Of a stretch of DNA of 64,000 nucleotides, positions 17,143 to 26,759 are shown piece by piece. The notes beneath the pieces are model-generated. The model was not told the DNA's origin, did no database searches, and saw nothing but the letters and a program-made list of their open reading frames with translations. Source of the stretch: Rhodothermales bacterium (lineage in GTDB: Bacteria; Bacteroidota; Rhodothermia; Rhodothermales; Bin80); assembly GCA_958296045.1 (NCBI GenBank), contig CATQHT010000001.1:682001-746000 (forward strand), given 5' to 3'. The position numbers and the translations under genes are program-made. Position 1 is the stretch's first letter, and every line of letters starts with the position of its first letter.

Positions 17143-18438
17143 CTAGAATCGCGTGTTAACGATATTCGCGAAACGGGATCCGAAGGTATACGTGAAGGCG
17201 ACAGATGCGGAGAATGAGTAGTCGGTCGCAAGCTCGCGTTGCTGAAGCAGAATCTCCGACAGCAAAGCATCGCCCTTCGGTAGCGACAGCTGATCCCGAA
17301 TCATTTCATACTCGCCTTGAAACTGCACAGAAAACCCCTCAAACAGGCGGACAGAAATGTAGCCGCCAAACTCCGCCCGCAACAGAGAAGTGTCGTGCAG
17401 GTACTGAAGCAACTCGACGCCACCGAAGATATCCCCCCAGGGGCGGCGTAGTACAACAGAGAAGTCAACCGTGTGCTGCGGCAGCCACTCTTGGTCCACG
17501 TCGTAGATGGTGGTGTCATAATAGTCCGCGAACGAGACGCCCACCACATAGGACAACGTGATGGTACGCCGGGTCGCTTCGGAGTATGGCAAGAAGCTGT
17601 ATTCCACCCCTGGCAGCAGCGAGCCGCGGTGCCTCAGGTTACGGTCATTTCTGGAGATATACGTCCCGAATATGGCTGCAGACCAGTGAGGACCCAAGCT
17701 GCGAATCACATACGTGTCCAGGCCATGACGGGATATGCTGCTGCGCACATCCTCCCTCCCTTCGCGCCGGACTATGAATAGGTCATAGTTGAAGTAGGGC
17801 CGGACACGCACTTTCCAGTCTTCACTGCGATGATCTGCAAAAAAGCCCCAGCGTGAGTCGAACACCTCGCGGTTCGATTCCAGATCCAGCTCAAAGTCGC
17901 CGCCATATAGTGTGAATGTCCAGTAACGCCACGGATCGCGCTCTACCAGGACGGCATCTTCGCGCCTGAGGCTCTCATCATATGACACCGATACGGCCTT
18001 CGGATCAAGCTGCGCGACAAATGGCGCCAGCCCCGTCTGCAAAGCCGCATTGACCAGCTCACGCGTTTCGTCCATGGTGGTCGCCTGGTCGACCGTACGT
18101 GCAAACGAAATCTGTGTGTCCTGGTAGGCATCAAGCCCGATAAAGGAGAACTCGAACTGCTCCCCGCTGAGCACCGTGCGGGCTGTAGTAACAAAGACAT
18201 GCACCTGCGCCTGCTGAGGGTCGCGCACGTATTCCACAAACCTCAGCTCAGAGCGGATATGGTCATCATCACAATCGTTGCAATCCAGATAGACCTGTAG
18301 CAGCCGTGCCTGCGCCGGCTCCTCCACGTCCCCCTGGGCATGGACACAGCGTGCAGAAGCCAACAGAGCAGCACCCACCTGGAGTGCGACGAGTGCTGCG
18401 CAAAGTCGTCCGCTGCGTCGCAGCCAGTCAAGTTGCAT
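17143..18438 (-). CDS. Exported, probable outer-membrane beta-barrel protein
   Basis: From the ATG at 18438 the protein (431 residues) begins with a signal peptide: RRSGR, a hydrophobic stretch and a cleavage-like ARCVHAQG. An acidic domain with a CNDCDDD motif follows, then alternating polar/aromatic segments (FTLYGGDFELDLESN, RVRPYFNYDLFIVRR, SASVAFTYTFGSRF). It ends in phenylalanine, as outer-membrane barrels do. No named family is recognised. It sits between a sigma-54 regulator and lolD with gaps of only a few bases, which suggests an envelope role. The first 150 residues may form a periplasmic domain. Confidence 0.7.
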   Translation of the reverse strand: MQLDWLRRSGRLCAALVALQVGAALLASARCVHAQGDVEEPAQARLLQVYLDCNDCDDDHIRSELRFVEYVRDPQQAQVHVFVTTARTVLSGEQFEFSFIGLDAYQDTQISFARTVDQATTMDETRELVNAALQTGLAPFVAQLDPKAVSVSYDESLRREDAVLVERDPWRYWTFTLYGGDFELDLESNREVFDSRWGFFADHRSEDWKVRVRPYFNYDLFIVRREGREDVRSSISRHGLDTYVIRSLGPHWSAAIFGTYISRNDRNLRHRGSLLPGVEYSFLPYSEATRRTITLSYVVGVSFADYYDTTIYDVDQEWLPQHTVDFSVVLRRPWGDIFGGVELLQYLHDTSLLRAEFGGYISVRLFEGFSVQFQGEYEMIRDQLSLPKGDALLSEILLQQRELATDYSFSASVAFTYTFGSRFANIVNTRF

Positions 18439-18442
18439 GGTC

Positions 18443-19834
18443 TTAGTCGGTGCTATCACGCTCAATGCCCAGTCGCCGGATTCTGGAGTAAAGGTTAGAC
18501 CGCTGGATGCCAACACGCTCCGCAGTGCGGCTGATATTCCAGTCGTTTTCGCGCAGCTTATGCACGAGAAACAGCTTCTCGGCTTGGCTGCGGAATTCTC
18601 CCAGGTTGTCGCACTCATGCGTCAGCCTGTGGAGCCTGTCGCCACGGATGGGGCCAGCATGCACATAGGTCTCCACATCCTGGGCGGTGATCTCCGCGGC
18701 GCTTCCCAGAATCAGTAGCCGTTCAGCCACGTTGTGGATCTCGCGCACGTTGCCGCGCCAAGGCAGCTTCGATAGGCGGCGCATAGCGCCTGGTGACACC
18801 TCCTTCGACGGCAGCCCGTTGCGGCGCGCGAGATGTGTCAAGAAGTGCTTCAGCAACACCGGCAGGTCTCCGCGACGCTCTCGTACCGGAGGCAGCTGCG
18901 CCAGAATCACGCTCAGCCTATGGTACAGGTCCTCCCGAAACGTGCCCTCTTCGATGCACTCGCGCAGCGCCTTGTTGGTAGCCGCCACTACGCGGACATC
19001 CACCTTGATCGGACGATCCCCGCCCACACGCATAATGACGCTCTCCTGGAGCGCACGCAGCACTTTGGCCTGGGCCGACAGGCTCATATCTCCAACCTCG
19101 TCGAGAAATAGCGTGCCGCCGTTGGCCTGCTCAAACTTGCCGATACGCTGCTTGATGGCACCGGTGAATGAGCCCTTCTCGTGGCCGAACAGCTCGCTTT
19201 CGATAAGCTCGGCCGGGATCGCCGCGCAGTTGACCGCAACCAGCGGGCCTTTGCGTCGGGGGCTGAGGTGGTGGATCCATTTCGCGACGAGCTCCTTGCC
19301 CGTACCGGCTTCTCCGGTGATCAGCACGCGCGCCTCGGTCGGCGCCACTCGCTCGATGATCTGCTTTATGCGACCGATAGCGGTGCTGCTCCCTAGGATG
19401 GGCGTCAGCTCATCCTCCCTGCGCTGGGTGATGGTCTGGCGCATGCGCCGGTTTTCTAGCACCAGGCGTCCCCGCACCAATGCAGACCGGATGGTGACGA
19501 GCAGCTGGTGAAGATCCGGCGGCTTCTCGATAAAATGAAAAGCGCCGGTGCGCGTCGCTTCCACGGCCGTCTTGACATCCGCGTGGCCGCTGATCATGAT
19601 AACCGGTAGCTCAGGCCAGCGCTCGACCAGCTCTGCAAGTGTCTCAAGGCCGTCTTTGCGCGGCATCTTGATGTCAAGCAGTGCGACATCATACGAATGC
19701 GCGCGCACCTTGCGCAATGCCTCTACGCCATCACGGGCCTCATCCACTTTGAGACCTTCGTATTCCAAGATCTCTCGAAGCGTTCGCCGGATGCTGGCTT
19801 CGTCGTCGACAACCAGGATAGACTGCGCAGCCAT
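18443..19834 (-). CDS. Sigma-54-dependent response regulator, NtrX-like
   Basis: This is a 463-residue transcription activator of the NtrC family. The receiver domain has SILVVDDEASIRRTL and the phospho-acceptor aspartate in VALLDIKMPRKDG near residue 54. The AAA domain has Walker A GEAGTGKE, the sigma-54 contact loop as GSFTGA (the serine variant common in NtrX) and Walker B GGTLFLDEVGDM. The C-terminus is a Fis-type helix-turn-helix, NWNISRTAERVGIQRSNLYS. No histidine kinase is adjacent. Upstream is a TPR membrane protein (13-bp gap) and downstream the outer-membrane-type gene (4-bp gap), so all are probably co-transcribed. Confidence 0.9.
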   Translation of the reverse strand: MAAQSILVVDDEASIRRTLREILEYEGLKVDEARDGVEALRKVRAHSYDVALLDIKMPRKDGLETLAELVERWPELPVIMISGHADVKTAVEATRTGAFHFIEKPPDLHQLLVTIRSALVRGRLVLENRRMRQTITQRREDELTPILGSSTAIGRIKQIIERVAPTEARVLITGEAGTGKELVAKWIHHLSPRRKGPLVAVNCAAIPAELIESELFGHEKGSFTGAIKQRIGKFEQANGGTLFLDEVGDMSLSAQAKVLRALQESVIMRVGGDRPIKVDVRVVAATNKALRECIEEGTFREDLYHRLSVILAQLPPVRERRGDLPVLLKHFLTHLARRNGLPSKEVSPGAMRRLSKLPWRGNVREIHNVAERLLILGSAAEITAQDVETYVHAGPIRGDRLHRLTHECDNLGEFRSQAEKLFLVHKLRENDWNISRTAERVGIQRSNLYSRIRRLGIERDSTD

Positions 19835-19847
19835 CCGAATATTCAGG

Positions 19848-20549
19848 CTATTTCAGCTTCGCGCGCACGTAGCTGAGATAAAAGTCGATGTTTGTGGCTT
19901 CCTCAGCGTCTGGGTAATCCGTCAGCACCGCCAGAAGCACAGCCTCGGCTTTGTCAAATGCACCCTGCTTTCGGTAGGCGCGTGCGGCCTTCATTAGGTA
20001 CTCAGGGCTGCGGAGCGCATTCTCGTGCGCGCGCGCAGCACGTTCGTAATACGCTCCAGCCTCACCATAATCCTCTCGCATCTCATAGACGGCTGCCTGT
20101 CCTGCGAGTGCGCTCGCGCCGAGCATATCGTCTTTGCCGCGAAAACCTTTGAACCACTCAAAGGCCTGATCATACTCTCCGAGCCGGAATGCCGCGTCCG
20201 CGGCATAGAATCTGGCCATGCTGCCAGGCCTCGTGCTTCCGTACTGATCCACAATGTCTGCCAGTCCCAAAAGGTCAATGGCACCATCTAACGCCGTGCG
20301 GTAGTCTCCCTGCTCATAGTACAGGAGGATGCCTCCAAGCTGCTCGTTGGCTTGCGCTGCACGCGTCCTTTGCACAAAGGCGTAGCTTACGATGACCACC
20401 GCGAGAGCAACGGCGCCGATGCCCGAATACGTGATGAGCCGCTTGTACTCATCAAAAAAGTCCTGAATGCGCACGAAGGCGGTCGTGGCCGCATCCTTGC
20501 GGAGCTCGGTCCGCCGGGAGATCGTTTTGGGTGCCTTGTAGGTTGCCAT
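19848..20549 (-). CDS. TPR-repeat membrane-anchored protein
   Basis: The 233-residue protein has a charged N-terminus, one membrane segment at about 38-58 (LITYSGIGAVALAVVIVSYA) and then a row of helical repeats. AARAYRKQGAFDKAEAVLLAVL near the end is a standard TPR unit. Layout and length resemble YfgM/AncA-type or BamD-like helper proteins that face the periplasm. It is the first gene of the minus-strand run and is divergent from gapA. The exact role is not known. Confidence 0.75.
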   Translation of the reverse strand: MATYKAPKTISRRTELRKDAATTAFVRIQDFFDEYKRLITYSGIGAVALAVVIVSYAFVQRTRAAQANEQLGGILLYYEQGDYRTALDGAIDLLGLADIVDQYGSTRPGSMARFYAADAAFRLGEYDQAFEWFKGFRGKDDMLGASALAGQAAVYEMREDYGEAGAYYERAARAHENALRSPEYLMKAARAYRKQGAFDKAEAVLLAVLTDYPDAEEATNIDFYLSYVRAKLK

Positions 20550-20735
20550 AACGGGAGTGCTTCAGCGCAATAGGCCGGCGCATTATGTAAGCCAGCAGCG
20601 CATGTTAAACAGATCAGGCGGGCTTCGTTTCCCTTTTGCACGGTGCGCTGCGCCCTCCTGCGGCTCTTCACAACTTGTTGACGGATCAGCACCTTTCGGG
20701 GTGCGTTCTAACGCGCCGCACACTGCAACATCGCC

Positions 20736-21755
20736 ATGGCTATAAGACTTGCAATCAACGGATTCGGCCGCATCGGCCGCCTAGTTCTTCGCGCTGTCCT
20801 AGAGCGGGACGCCCGCGCATTTGACGTGGTCGCCGTCAATGACTTGGCCGATTCCTCTACGCTTGGGCATCTATTCAAATTCGACTCGGTGCACGGGCGG
20901 TTTCCAGGCACCGTGGAGGTACGCGACCAGAATCTGGTCCTCAACGATACGCACGCAATCCCGGTGCTTTCGCAGCGGGATCCTGCCCAGCTGCCATGGA
21001 AAGACCTAGGTGTGGACCTGGTGGTAGAGTCCACTGGTTTTTTCCGGACACGGAGTGGGGCTCAGAAGCATCTGGACGCAGGAGCTAAGAAGGTGATCAT
21101 CTCTGCTCCTGCCAAAGACGGCGTGGATGCTACGGTGGTGCTGGGGGTCAACGACAGCATCCTTACTGGTCGCGAGGAGATGATCTCCAACGCGAGCTGC
21201 ACCACGAACTGTCTCGCACCGATGATCAAAGTGCTTGACGACACCTTTGGCGTCATAAGCGGGCTGATGACTACGGTGCATGCCTACACCAGCGATCAGC
21301 GTATCCAGGATGCACCACACCGGGACCTGCGGCGGGCGCGTGCTGCAGCCTACTCCATCGTTCCCACCTCCACGGGTGCGGCCAAGGCGGTGGGCAAGGT
21401 GCTGCCGCATCTGGAAGGAAAGCTGGACGGTATGGCCTTGCGGGTACCTATCCCTGACGGCTCGCTGACCGACCTGACCGTCGAGGTGGCGCAGGCCACA
21501 GACCGTGACGAGGTCAACGCGGCATTCAAGGCTGCAGCGGACAACGCCCTGGATGGCATCCTGGAATACTCGGAGGATCCGCTGGTGTCGGTCGACATAG
21601 TGCGCAGATCTCACTCGGTCATCTTCGACAGCCTTTCCACCATGGTTAAGGGAACGACCGTCAAGGTGCTGGGCTGGTATGATAACGAGTGGGGTTATGC
21701 CAACCGCATCGTGGATCTGGCACAACGGGTGTTCGCGCTGGCCAGCCAGGACTAG
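20736..21755 (+). CDS. gapA: Glyceraldehyde-3-phosphate dehydrogenase, type I
   Basis: The enzyme oxidises glyceraldehyde 3-phosphate to 1,3-bisphosphoglycerate with NAD(P). The 339-residue protein has the Rossmann start INGFGRIGRLVLRA, the active-site SNASCTTNCLAPMIKVL with the catalytic cysteine near residue 153, the histidine region MTTVHAYTSDQ and the C-terminal WYDNEWGYANRIVDL. After the NAD-binding glycine motif it has VVAVNDLADSST; the acidic residue there is usual for NAD preference. pgk follows directly, so two successive glycolytic steps are co-transcribed. Confidence 0.97.
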   Translation: MAIRLAINGFGRIGRLVLRAVLERDARAFDVVAVNDLADSSTLGHLFKFDSVHGRFPGTVEVRDQNLVLNDTHAIPVLSQRDPAQLPWKDLGVDLVVESTGFFRTRSGAQKHLDAGAKKVIISAPAKDGVDATVVLGVNDSILTGREEMISNASCTTNCLAPMIKVLDDTFGVISGLMTTVHAYTSDQRIQDAPHRDLRRARAAAYSIVPTSTGAAKAVGKVLPHLEGKLDGMALRVPIPDGSLTDLTVEVAQATDRDEVNAAFKAAADNALDGILEYSEDPLVSVDIVRRSHSVIFDSLSTMVKGTTVKVLGWYDNEWGYANRIVDLAQRVFALASQD

Positions 21756-21776
21756 GAGTTCGTCTGCCGGTTGGGC

Positions 21777-22976
21777 ATGAAGAAGCTTACGCTGGACGAC
21801 CTTGAGGTGCGCGGGCAGCAAGTCCTGGTGCGCGTGGATTTCAACGTGCCGCTGCAGCGCAACGCGGACGGACAGATGGTTGTGGCAGATCCGACTCGCA
21901 TCAGGGCTGCCACACCGACCATCAATGCCATTGCGCGGGCTGGTGGCAAGGCGATCCTGATCAGCCACCTCGGCCGCCCCAGAGGCAAGGTCGACGCGGC
22001 GTTGAGCCTGGCTCCGGTAGCCCAGTGCACGAGCCAGGAGCTGCAGATGCCCGTGCACTTCTGTCCTGCTACGGTGGGCGAGGAGGCGAGAGCTGCCGTG
22101 CGTGCGCTACCGGACGGCGGTGTGGTGCTCTTGGAGAATACGCGGTTTGATCCTGGCGAGACGCGCAACGCTTCATCCTTCGCAGCCGCGCTGGCCGCGC
22201 TGGGCGACCTGTTTGTCAATGACGCGTTCGGAACGGCCCACCGCGCGCATGCATCCAACGTGGGTGTTGCTCTACGCATGCGGCAGGCCGCAGCAGGTTA
22301 CCTGCTGCAGCAAGAGCTGGCCGAGTTGCGCCGCATCACTGTCGACCCTGCGCGCCCCGTAGTGGCGCTGGTAGGCGGCGCGAAAGTGTCCGATAAGATC
22401 GGAGTTCTGGGCGCTCTGGCATCGTCGTCGGATGCCTTGCTCGTGGGAGGTGCCATGAGCTATACGTTGCTTAAAGCCCAGGGGTATTCTATCGGCCACT
22501 CTCTAGTCGAAGACGACCGGCTTAGTGACGCCGCAGGAATTATCGCTGTAGCGGGTTCCAAGCTGCATCTGCCCTCGGATCATGTAACCAGCACTGCATT
22601 CGGCAATGTGGAAAATCGCGCAATTCATGTGGGTGACGTGCCGGATGACCGCCTTGGGCTGGATCTCGGACCAGCCACGGCAGCGGCATACCGCCGTGCG
22701 ATTATGGAGGCGAGCACGGTGGTGTGGAATGGTCCCATGGGTGTCTTTGAGCAGCCCGCATTCGCTGCAGGTACGCTGGCGATGGCCAGGGCGATCGCAG
22801 ATGTCACGCGACGTGGTGCGACCACGGTCGTGGGGGGTGGCGATTCCGTCCGGGCGCTACGGCAGTCGGGTCTGGACCGCGAGGTCACCCATGTTTCCAC
22901 CGGCGGTGGCGCCATGTTGACCTTCCTGGAAGGCGGTGCATTGCCGGGTGTTGAGGCTCTGACCAGCCGGGTCTGA
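21777..22976 (+). CDS. pgk: Phosphoglycerate kinase
   Basis: This enzyme transfers phosphate from 1,3-bisphosphoglycerate to ADP. Visible motifs are [46 protein letters not shown] and the nucleotide-binding [11 protein letters not shown]. Length (399 residues) is normal. The ATG at 21777 gives the standard N-terminus [24 protein letters not shown] at 21771 would add two residues and sits closer to the AGGAG that overlaps the gapA stop codon (21754-21758), so it is a real alternative start. Confidence 0.97.
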   Translation: MKKLTLDDLEVRGQQVLVRVDFNVPLQRNADGQMVVADPTRIRAATPTINAIARAGGKAILISHLGRPRGKVDAALSLAPVAQCTSQELQMPVHFCPATVGEEARAAVRALPDGGVVLLENTRFDPGETRNASSFAAALAALGDLFVNDAFGTAHRAHASNVGVALRMRQAAAGYLLQQELAELRRITVDPARPVVALVGGAKVSDKIGVLGALASSSDALLVGGAMSYTLLKAQGYSIGHSLVEDDRLSDAAGIIAVAGSKLHLPSDHVTSTAFGNVENRAIHVGDVPDDRLGLDLGPATAAAYRRAIMEASTVVWNGPMGVFEQPAFAAGTLAMARAIADVTRRGATTVVGGGDSVRALRQSGLDREVTHVSTGGGAMLTFLEGGALPGVEALTSRV

Positions 22977-23406
22977 TGCGTCTGCTATTTGGCCATAGTC
23001 CCGCCCCCGGTGGCGTGCACCATCTCGGGAGCATTCGGCATGCATGCTGTACGCGTTGATAAAGGCAGTGCGTCGAAGCAAGAGGCCACGCCAATAGGCT
23101 TGCGGCAAGGACTGCTGCTGGGTGATACAAGGTCTGGACCGTCAGTTCACCGTGCCTTGACTGTTGGCGCGTAAACTTGGTACTCTTAAGGCTTTGCTCA
23201 AGTTTGTCAATTGCGCCCCATGCGCAGCGAAATCGGGGTTTATTTTGTGGCAATATGGCCTCAAATTATGTGTTATACCTATGATCCATATGGCTTTGAT
23301 ACCTTTTTTTCTCAAAAATACCCAATGTAGTGGAATTATCCAGAACCATTTCGCTGCTAAGCCGTATATTGACGCATGGGCACCCGATACCCGCACGCTC
23401 ACACGC

Positions 23407-25215
23407 ATGTACATCCGCGCCAAGACACGCATCCTTAAATCAGGTGCCAAGGCCACTAGCTACGCGCTGGTCGAATGCCACCGTATCAAGGGCGCTCCTA
23501 AACAGCGGACCGTCCTCAACCTGGGCCAATCCTTCGCAATCCCCAAAGAACAATGGCGCGCATTGATCCTCCATATTGACGAGGGCTTACGAGGACAGAG
23601 CCGCCTAACGTTTGAGAGTGAAGGCCTCCGCCATGCCAGCGAGACCATCGTGGAGAAGCTGCTGGAAAAGGGCTACAACGTGGACGACCCACGCGACGAC
23701 CGGGATGCCGTCATCATTGATGAAGTCCATCATACCGACACTCGTACCGTCGGAGGCGAACGTGTGGCTCTGAAAGCGTTGCAGCTGTTGGGATTCGCAA
23801 AGTCCTTGCGAATGCTGAAGTTGCGCGAAGATCAGATTCACTTGGCGACGGCGCTGGTGGTCGGGCGCATGCTCTTGCCCGGCAGTGAACGACATACGCA
23901 TGAATGGATGCACGAACGATCCAGCATCCTGGAGTTACTGCACTGCGACCTCCCCAGTCTGAGCAGCCTTTACCGTATCGGAGATGCCCTCTACGAGCAC
24001 CGTCAGTCGATCATGGATGCACTCTTCGGCACCACGAAGGAGCTCTTGGGATTCAGCGAAACCATGGCCTTCTTTGACCTGACCAATGTTTTCTACACGG
24101 GCCGCAAGAAAGGGGACTTGCTGCGGCATGGTCGCAGCAAGGAAAAACGGTCCGATTGCCCACTGGTGACGTTGGCCTTGATGATGGATGCATCGGGGTT
24201 CCCCCGCACGGCGGAAATCCTCCCGGGCAATGCCAGTGAGCCTGCCACGTTGCACCAGGCCATTGCACAGCTGAACGGAGCCAAGCCCACGGTGATTATG
24301 GACGCTGGCATCGCTACAGAGGCCAATCTGGCGTATTTGAACGAACAGGATCTGGACTGGATCTGCGTGCAGCGTACGAAGACCCCGCCGGTACCCAAAG
24401 ACGCACCAGATCAAGTTTTCAAAACCGCCAGCGATGTCGACGTGCGTGCCTGGGCACTCCCAGACGAAGGAGGAGAACGGCGCGTGTATCTGCACAGTGA
24501 AGCCCGACAAGCAGTCAGCGACCAGATTGTTGGAGCACAGCGTGTGAAATTCGAGGAGGCCATCGCGCACCTGAACGCGGGACTTGCGCTGCCCAGACGT
24601 CTGAAGAACTTCGATAAAGTGCAGATCCGGGTGGGCCGACTCATAGAAAAGTACAAGCAGGTTGCCTACCAGTATGATGTTAAAGTGACCAGGAAGGCTG
24701 GCAGCACCCACGCCGAAAAGATTTGCCTCACACAGAGGCCTGCCTACGAGGCATGTACGGAGGCGCTCGGCGGGTATGTACTGCGCACCAGCCATGTGGA
24801 ATGGTCGGTCAAGAAAATCGCACAGACCTATTGGCAGCTAGGAGAGATCGAACGCACGTTGGGCACCATGAAATCCGATCTTGGATTACGTCCGATCTAC
24901 CACAGTCGGGACCTTCGCATAGAAGCCCACCTCTTCCTGTCCATTCTCGCCTTTCACGCAGCGCATCTGATACGCAGCCTATTGAGAACCGTCGACATCC
25001 ACAGCAGCTGGGGCACACTCAAGGTCAAGCTCAACCAGATGCATCGTGTAACAACCGTGCTCCCACAAAACGCAACCCATTGCACCCTGCTCAAGAAAGA
25101 CCAGGACCTCAAGCCGTTCCACCGTAAAGTCTTCCGCGCGGTGGGGCTCAAAACCGGCACGTACACCCGCAGAATGAAAGCAAGACGCCCCGCTAAAGGG
25201 CACGCGAACATGTAA
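23407..25215 (+). CDS. IS1634-family transposase
   Basis: This 602-residue DDE transposase belongs to the IS4-superfamily branch IS1634. The N-terminus (MYIRAKTRILKSGAKATSYA, then LVECHRI) is typical. Catalytic candidates are the aspartate in AFFDLTNVFYTG, the aspartate in TVIMDAGIATEANLAYL and the glutamate in LGEIERTLGTMKSDLGLRPIYH. The frame is open further upstream, but the ATG at 23407 fits family length. No frameshift or internal stop is seen, so the copy may be active. Confidence 0.92.
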   Translation: MYIRAKTRILKSGAKATSYALVECHRIKGAPKQRTVLNLGQSFAIPKEQWRALILHIDEGLRGQSRLTFESEGLRHASETIVEKLLEKGYNVDDPRDDRDAVIIDEVHHTDTRTVGGERVALKALQLLGFAKSLRMLKLREDQIHLATALVVGRMLLPGSERHTHEWMHERSSILELLHCDLPSLSSLYRIGDALYEHRQSIMDALFGTTKELLGFSETMAFFDLTNVFYTGRKKGDLLRHGRSKEKRSDCPLVTLALMMDASGFPRTAEILPGNASEPATLHQAIAQLNGAKPTVIMDAGIATEANLAYLNEQDLDWICVQRTKTPPVPKDAPDQVFKTASDVDVRAWALPDEGGERRVYLHSEARQAVSDQIVGAQRVKFEEAIAHLNAGLALPRRLKNFDKVQIRVGRLIEKYKQVAYQYDVKVTRKAGSTHAEKICLTQRPAYEACTEALGGYVLRTSHVEWSVKKIAQTYWQLGEIERTLGTMKSDLGLRPIYHSRDLRIEAHLFLSILAFHAAHLIRSLLRTVDIHSSWGTLKVKLNQMHRVTTVLPQNATHCTLLKKDQDLKPFHRKVFRAVGLKTGTYTRRMKARRPAKGHANM

Positions 25216-25244
25216 AACACACGGGTCAAACCCGCCCTTCTGAC

Positions 25245-25265
25245 CATCCCTGTATGTCAGGGATG
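25245..25265 (+). other. Stem-loop downstream of the IS1634 transposase
   Basis: An 8-bp perfect stem, CATCCCTG and CAGGGATG, encloses a 5-base loop just after the transposase gene and inside the element. There is no T-run after it, so a normal intrinsic terminator is unlikely. It may act as an RNA end structure or protect the element from read-through. Confidence 0.45.
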
Positions 25266-25454
25266 TGTTACCTCACGTAAAAAATCCACTACATTGACAA
25301 ACTTGGGTTTGGTTCTCCAGACAAGCCTTGAGCCTCTCGCCCTGTCGGCGCCACGACTGGGTATGCGGGCCGGTGTTCCGCGAGTCCCTGGCGCATTCCC
25401 ATCACGCGCCGCGGACGCGTATCTTCCTTCATGTCTTGCTATCTAGTCTGAACT

Positions 25455-26759
25455 ATGCGTGCCCTCCTGGTGATGTCGGCGCTTCTGGTGAGTGCCCCAC
25501 ATGCATTTGCCCAGTGGACTCCTCAGAATCCCGGGTCAGAAAACGTTTCGGTTGTAGGGCATGTGCCCCTAGGTGGCCGTATGACGGTGACCGATATGGA
25601 GCTCGAACAGGAGTTGCATCGTCCGTATGCCTACGTTGGTCGCGCCTCAATCTTGGAGGAAGGCCCAAAGGGCATGGACATCATTGACCTTAGCAACCCC
25701 AGTGCCCCCAACGTGCTACTGCGGTGGCGCCTGGAGGATCAGGACCTGCACATGAACCGTGGCGGGATGGACGTGAAGTACTTCAAGTGGGAGGACCGAT
25801 ACTATGTGGTTCAGTCGTTTGAGTTTGGCCAGGGTCCGAACACCGATCTGGGTGCAGTCGTCTTTGATGTTACCGGGCTTCCCGATCCAGAACAGGTGAA
25901 GGAAGTGACACGCATCCGCGTGCCGGAATACCCTGGAGGCTTCCACAACATCTTTATCTACAAGCACTCCAACGGGCGTCCGTTGCTCCTTACCACCGTG
26001 CGCACAGGCAAAGCGCATGTGTATGATCTAGTAGAAATCGTCAACGGCAATGTAGACGGTGCGCTGGCTGGCGAGATTCCGGTGCCTGAAGTGACTGGCC
26101 GCTCCGCGCGCGCCACCTCCTACCATGACCTGTATGCTGCCTACCATCCAGATACCGGCGAAGACCGGTTCTATGGGGGTGGTACGGGCGGGTACTATGT
26201 CTTTGACATCAGTGACCTCAAGGAGCCGGAGCTGAGAATCTCACTGGTAGGCGTCTCGGGAGTAGACTGGGGCCACACGTTCACCCCCAGCCCCGATGGT
26301 CGCTATGTCGTGGCTGAAGCCGAATACCAGTATGCTCCGCTGAGGATATTCGATCTGGAGCTGGCGCTCAAAGGCGACCGAACCGTGATTCGCGAACCGA
26401 TTTCTGCATGGACGGCGGACTGGAAGAACCTCGTGCACAACCACGAGGTCCGGTGGCCATACGTATTTGTTTCCGGGTACCTGGACGGCCTGCAGGTCTT
26501 CACTTTGGAAGATCCTCTCAATCCCAGAACTGTTGGGTATTACGACACCTACATCGGACCGCCGACGCATGAATGGATATCGGTAATCAATGGCGCTTTT
26601 GGTGTGGATGTGCGCAACGAGGATGGCCTGATTGCGGTTTCAGACATGACTACTGGGTTCTGGACATTCCGCATGGATGGGTTTGACGGCTGGGACGGTG
26701 CCAGCTACGGAGTGCCGGACATCTCCAGCGTCCAGAAATGGGATGACGCGGCGCAGTAG
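25455..26759 (+). CDS. Exported LVIVD-repeat (beta-propeller-like) protein
   Basis: This 434-residue protein has a clear signal peptide (MRALLVMSALLVSAPHAFAQ). Repeating blocks follow, of the kind GMDIIDLSNPSAPNVLLRW, GAVVFDVTGLPDPEQVKEV, YYVFDISDLKEPELRI and LQVFTLEDPLNPRTVGYYD, each a strand pattern ending in a short xVxDxSxPxxP-like phrase. This is the LVIVD repeat, thought to build a beta-propeller on secreted proteins. Its function is unknown. The stop codon is followed at once by the ATG of the oxidoreductase gene (TAGATG), so the two are translationally coupled and both products are exported. Confidence 0.8.
   Translation: MRALLVMSALLVSAPHAFAQWTPQNPGSENVSVVGHVPLGGRMTVTDMELEQELHRPYAYVGRASILEEGPKGMDIIDLSNPSAPNVLLRWRLEDQDLHMNRGGMDVKYFKWEDRYYVVQSFEFGQGPNTDLGAVVFDVTGLPDPEQVKEVTRIRVPEYPGGFHNIFIYKHSNGRPLLLTTVRTGKAHVYDLVEIVNGNVDGALAGEIPVPEVTGRSARATSYHDLYAAYHPDTGEDRFYGGGTGGYYVFDISDLKEPELRISLVGVSGVDWGHTFTPSPDGRYVVAEAEYQYAPLRIFDLELALKGDRTVIREPISAWTADWKNLVHNHEVRWPYVFVSGYLDGLQVFTLEDPLNPRTVGYYDTYIGPPTHEWISVINGAFGVDVRNEDGLIAVSDMTTGFWTFRMDGFDGWDGASYGVPDISSVQKWDDAAQ

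Larger units (their letters stand above)
23199..25305 (+). mobile_element. Complete IS1634-type insertion sequence
   Basis: The ends are perfect 13-bp inverted repeats: CAAGTTTGTCAAT at 23199-23211 and its complement ATTGACAAACTTG at 25293-25305. Between them lies one intact transposase gene. The 8 bp outside each end (GCTTTGCT left, GGTTTGGT right) agree at 6 of 8 positions, which could be a decayed target duplication or chance. The element separates pgk from the LVIVD-type gene and interrupts no recognisable gene. Total length is 2107 bp. Confidence 0.8.

Noticed and set aside
21006-22058. Long minus-strand frame across gapA and pgk
   Set aside because: It is the antisense shadow of two certain glycolytic genes.
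23935-24795. Minus-strand frame inside the IS1634 transposase
   Set aside because: Antisense shadow with no motif.
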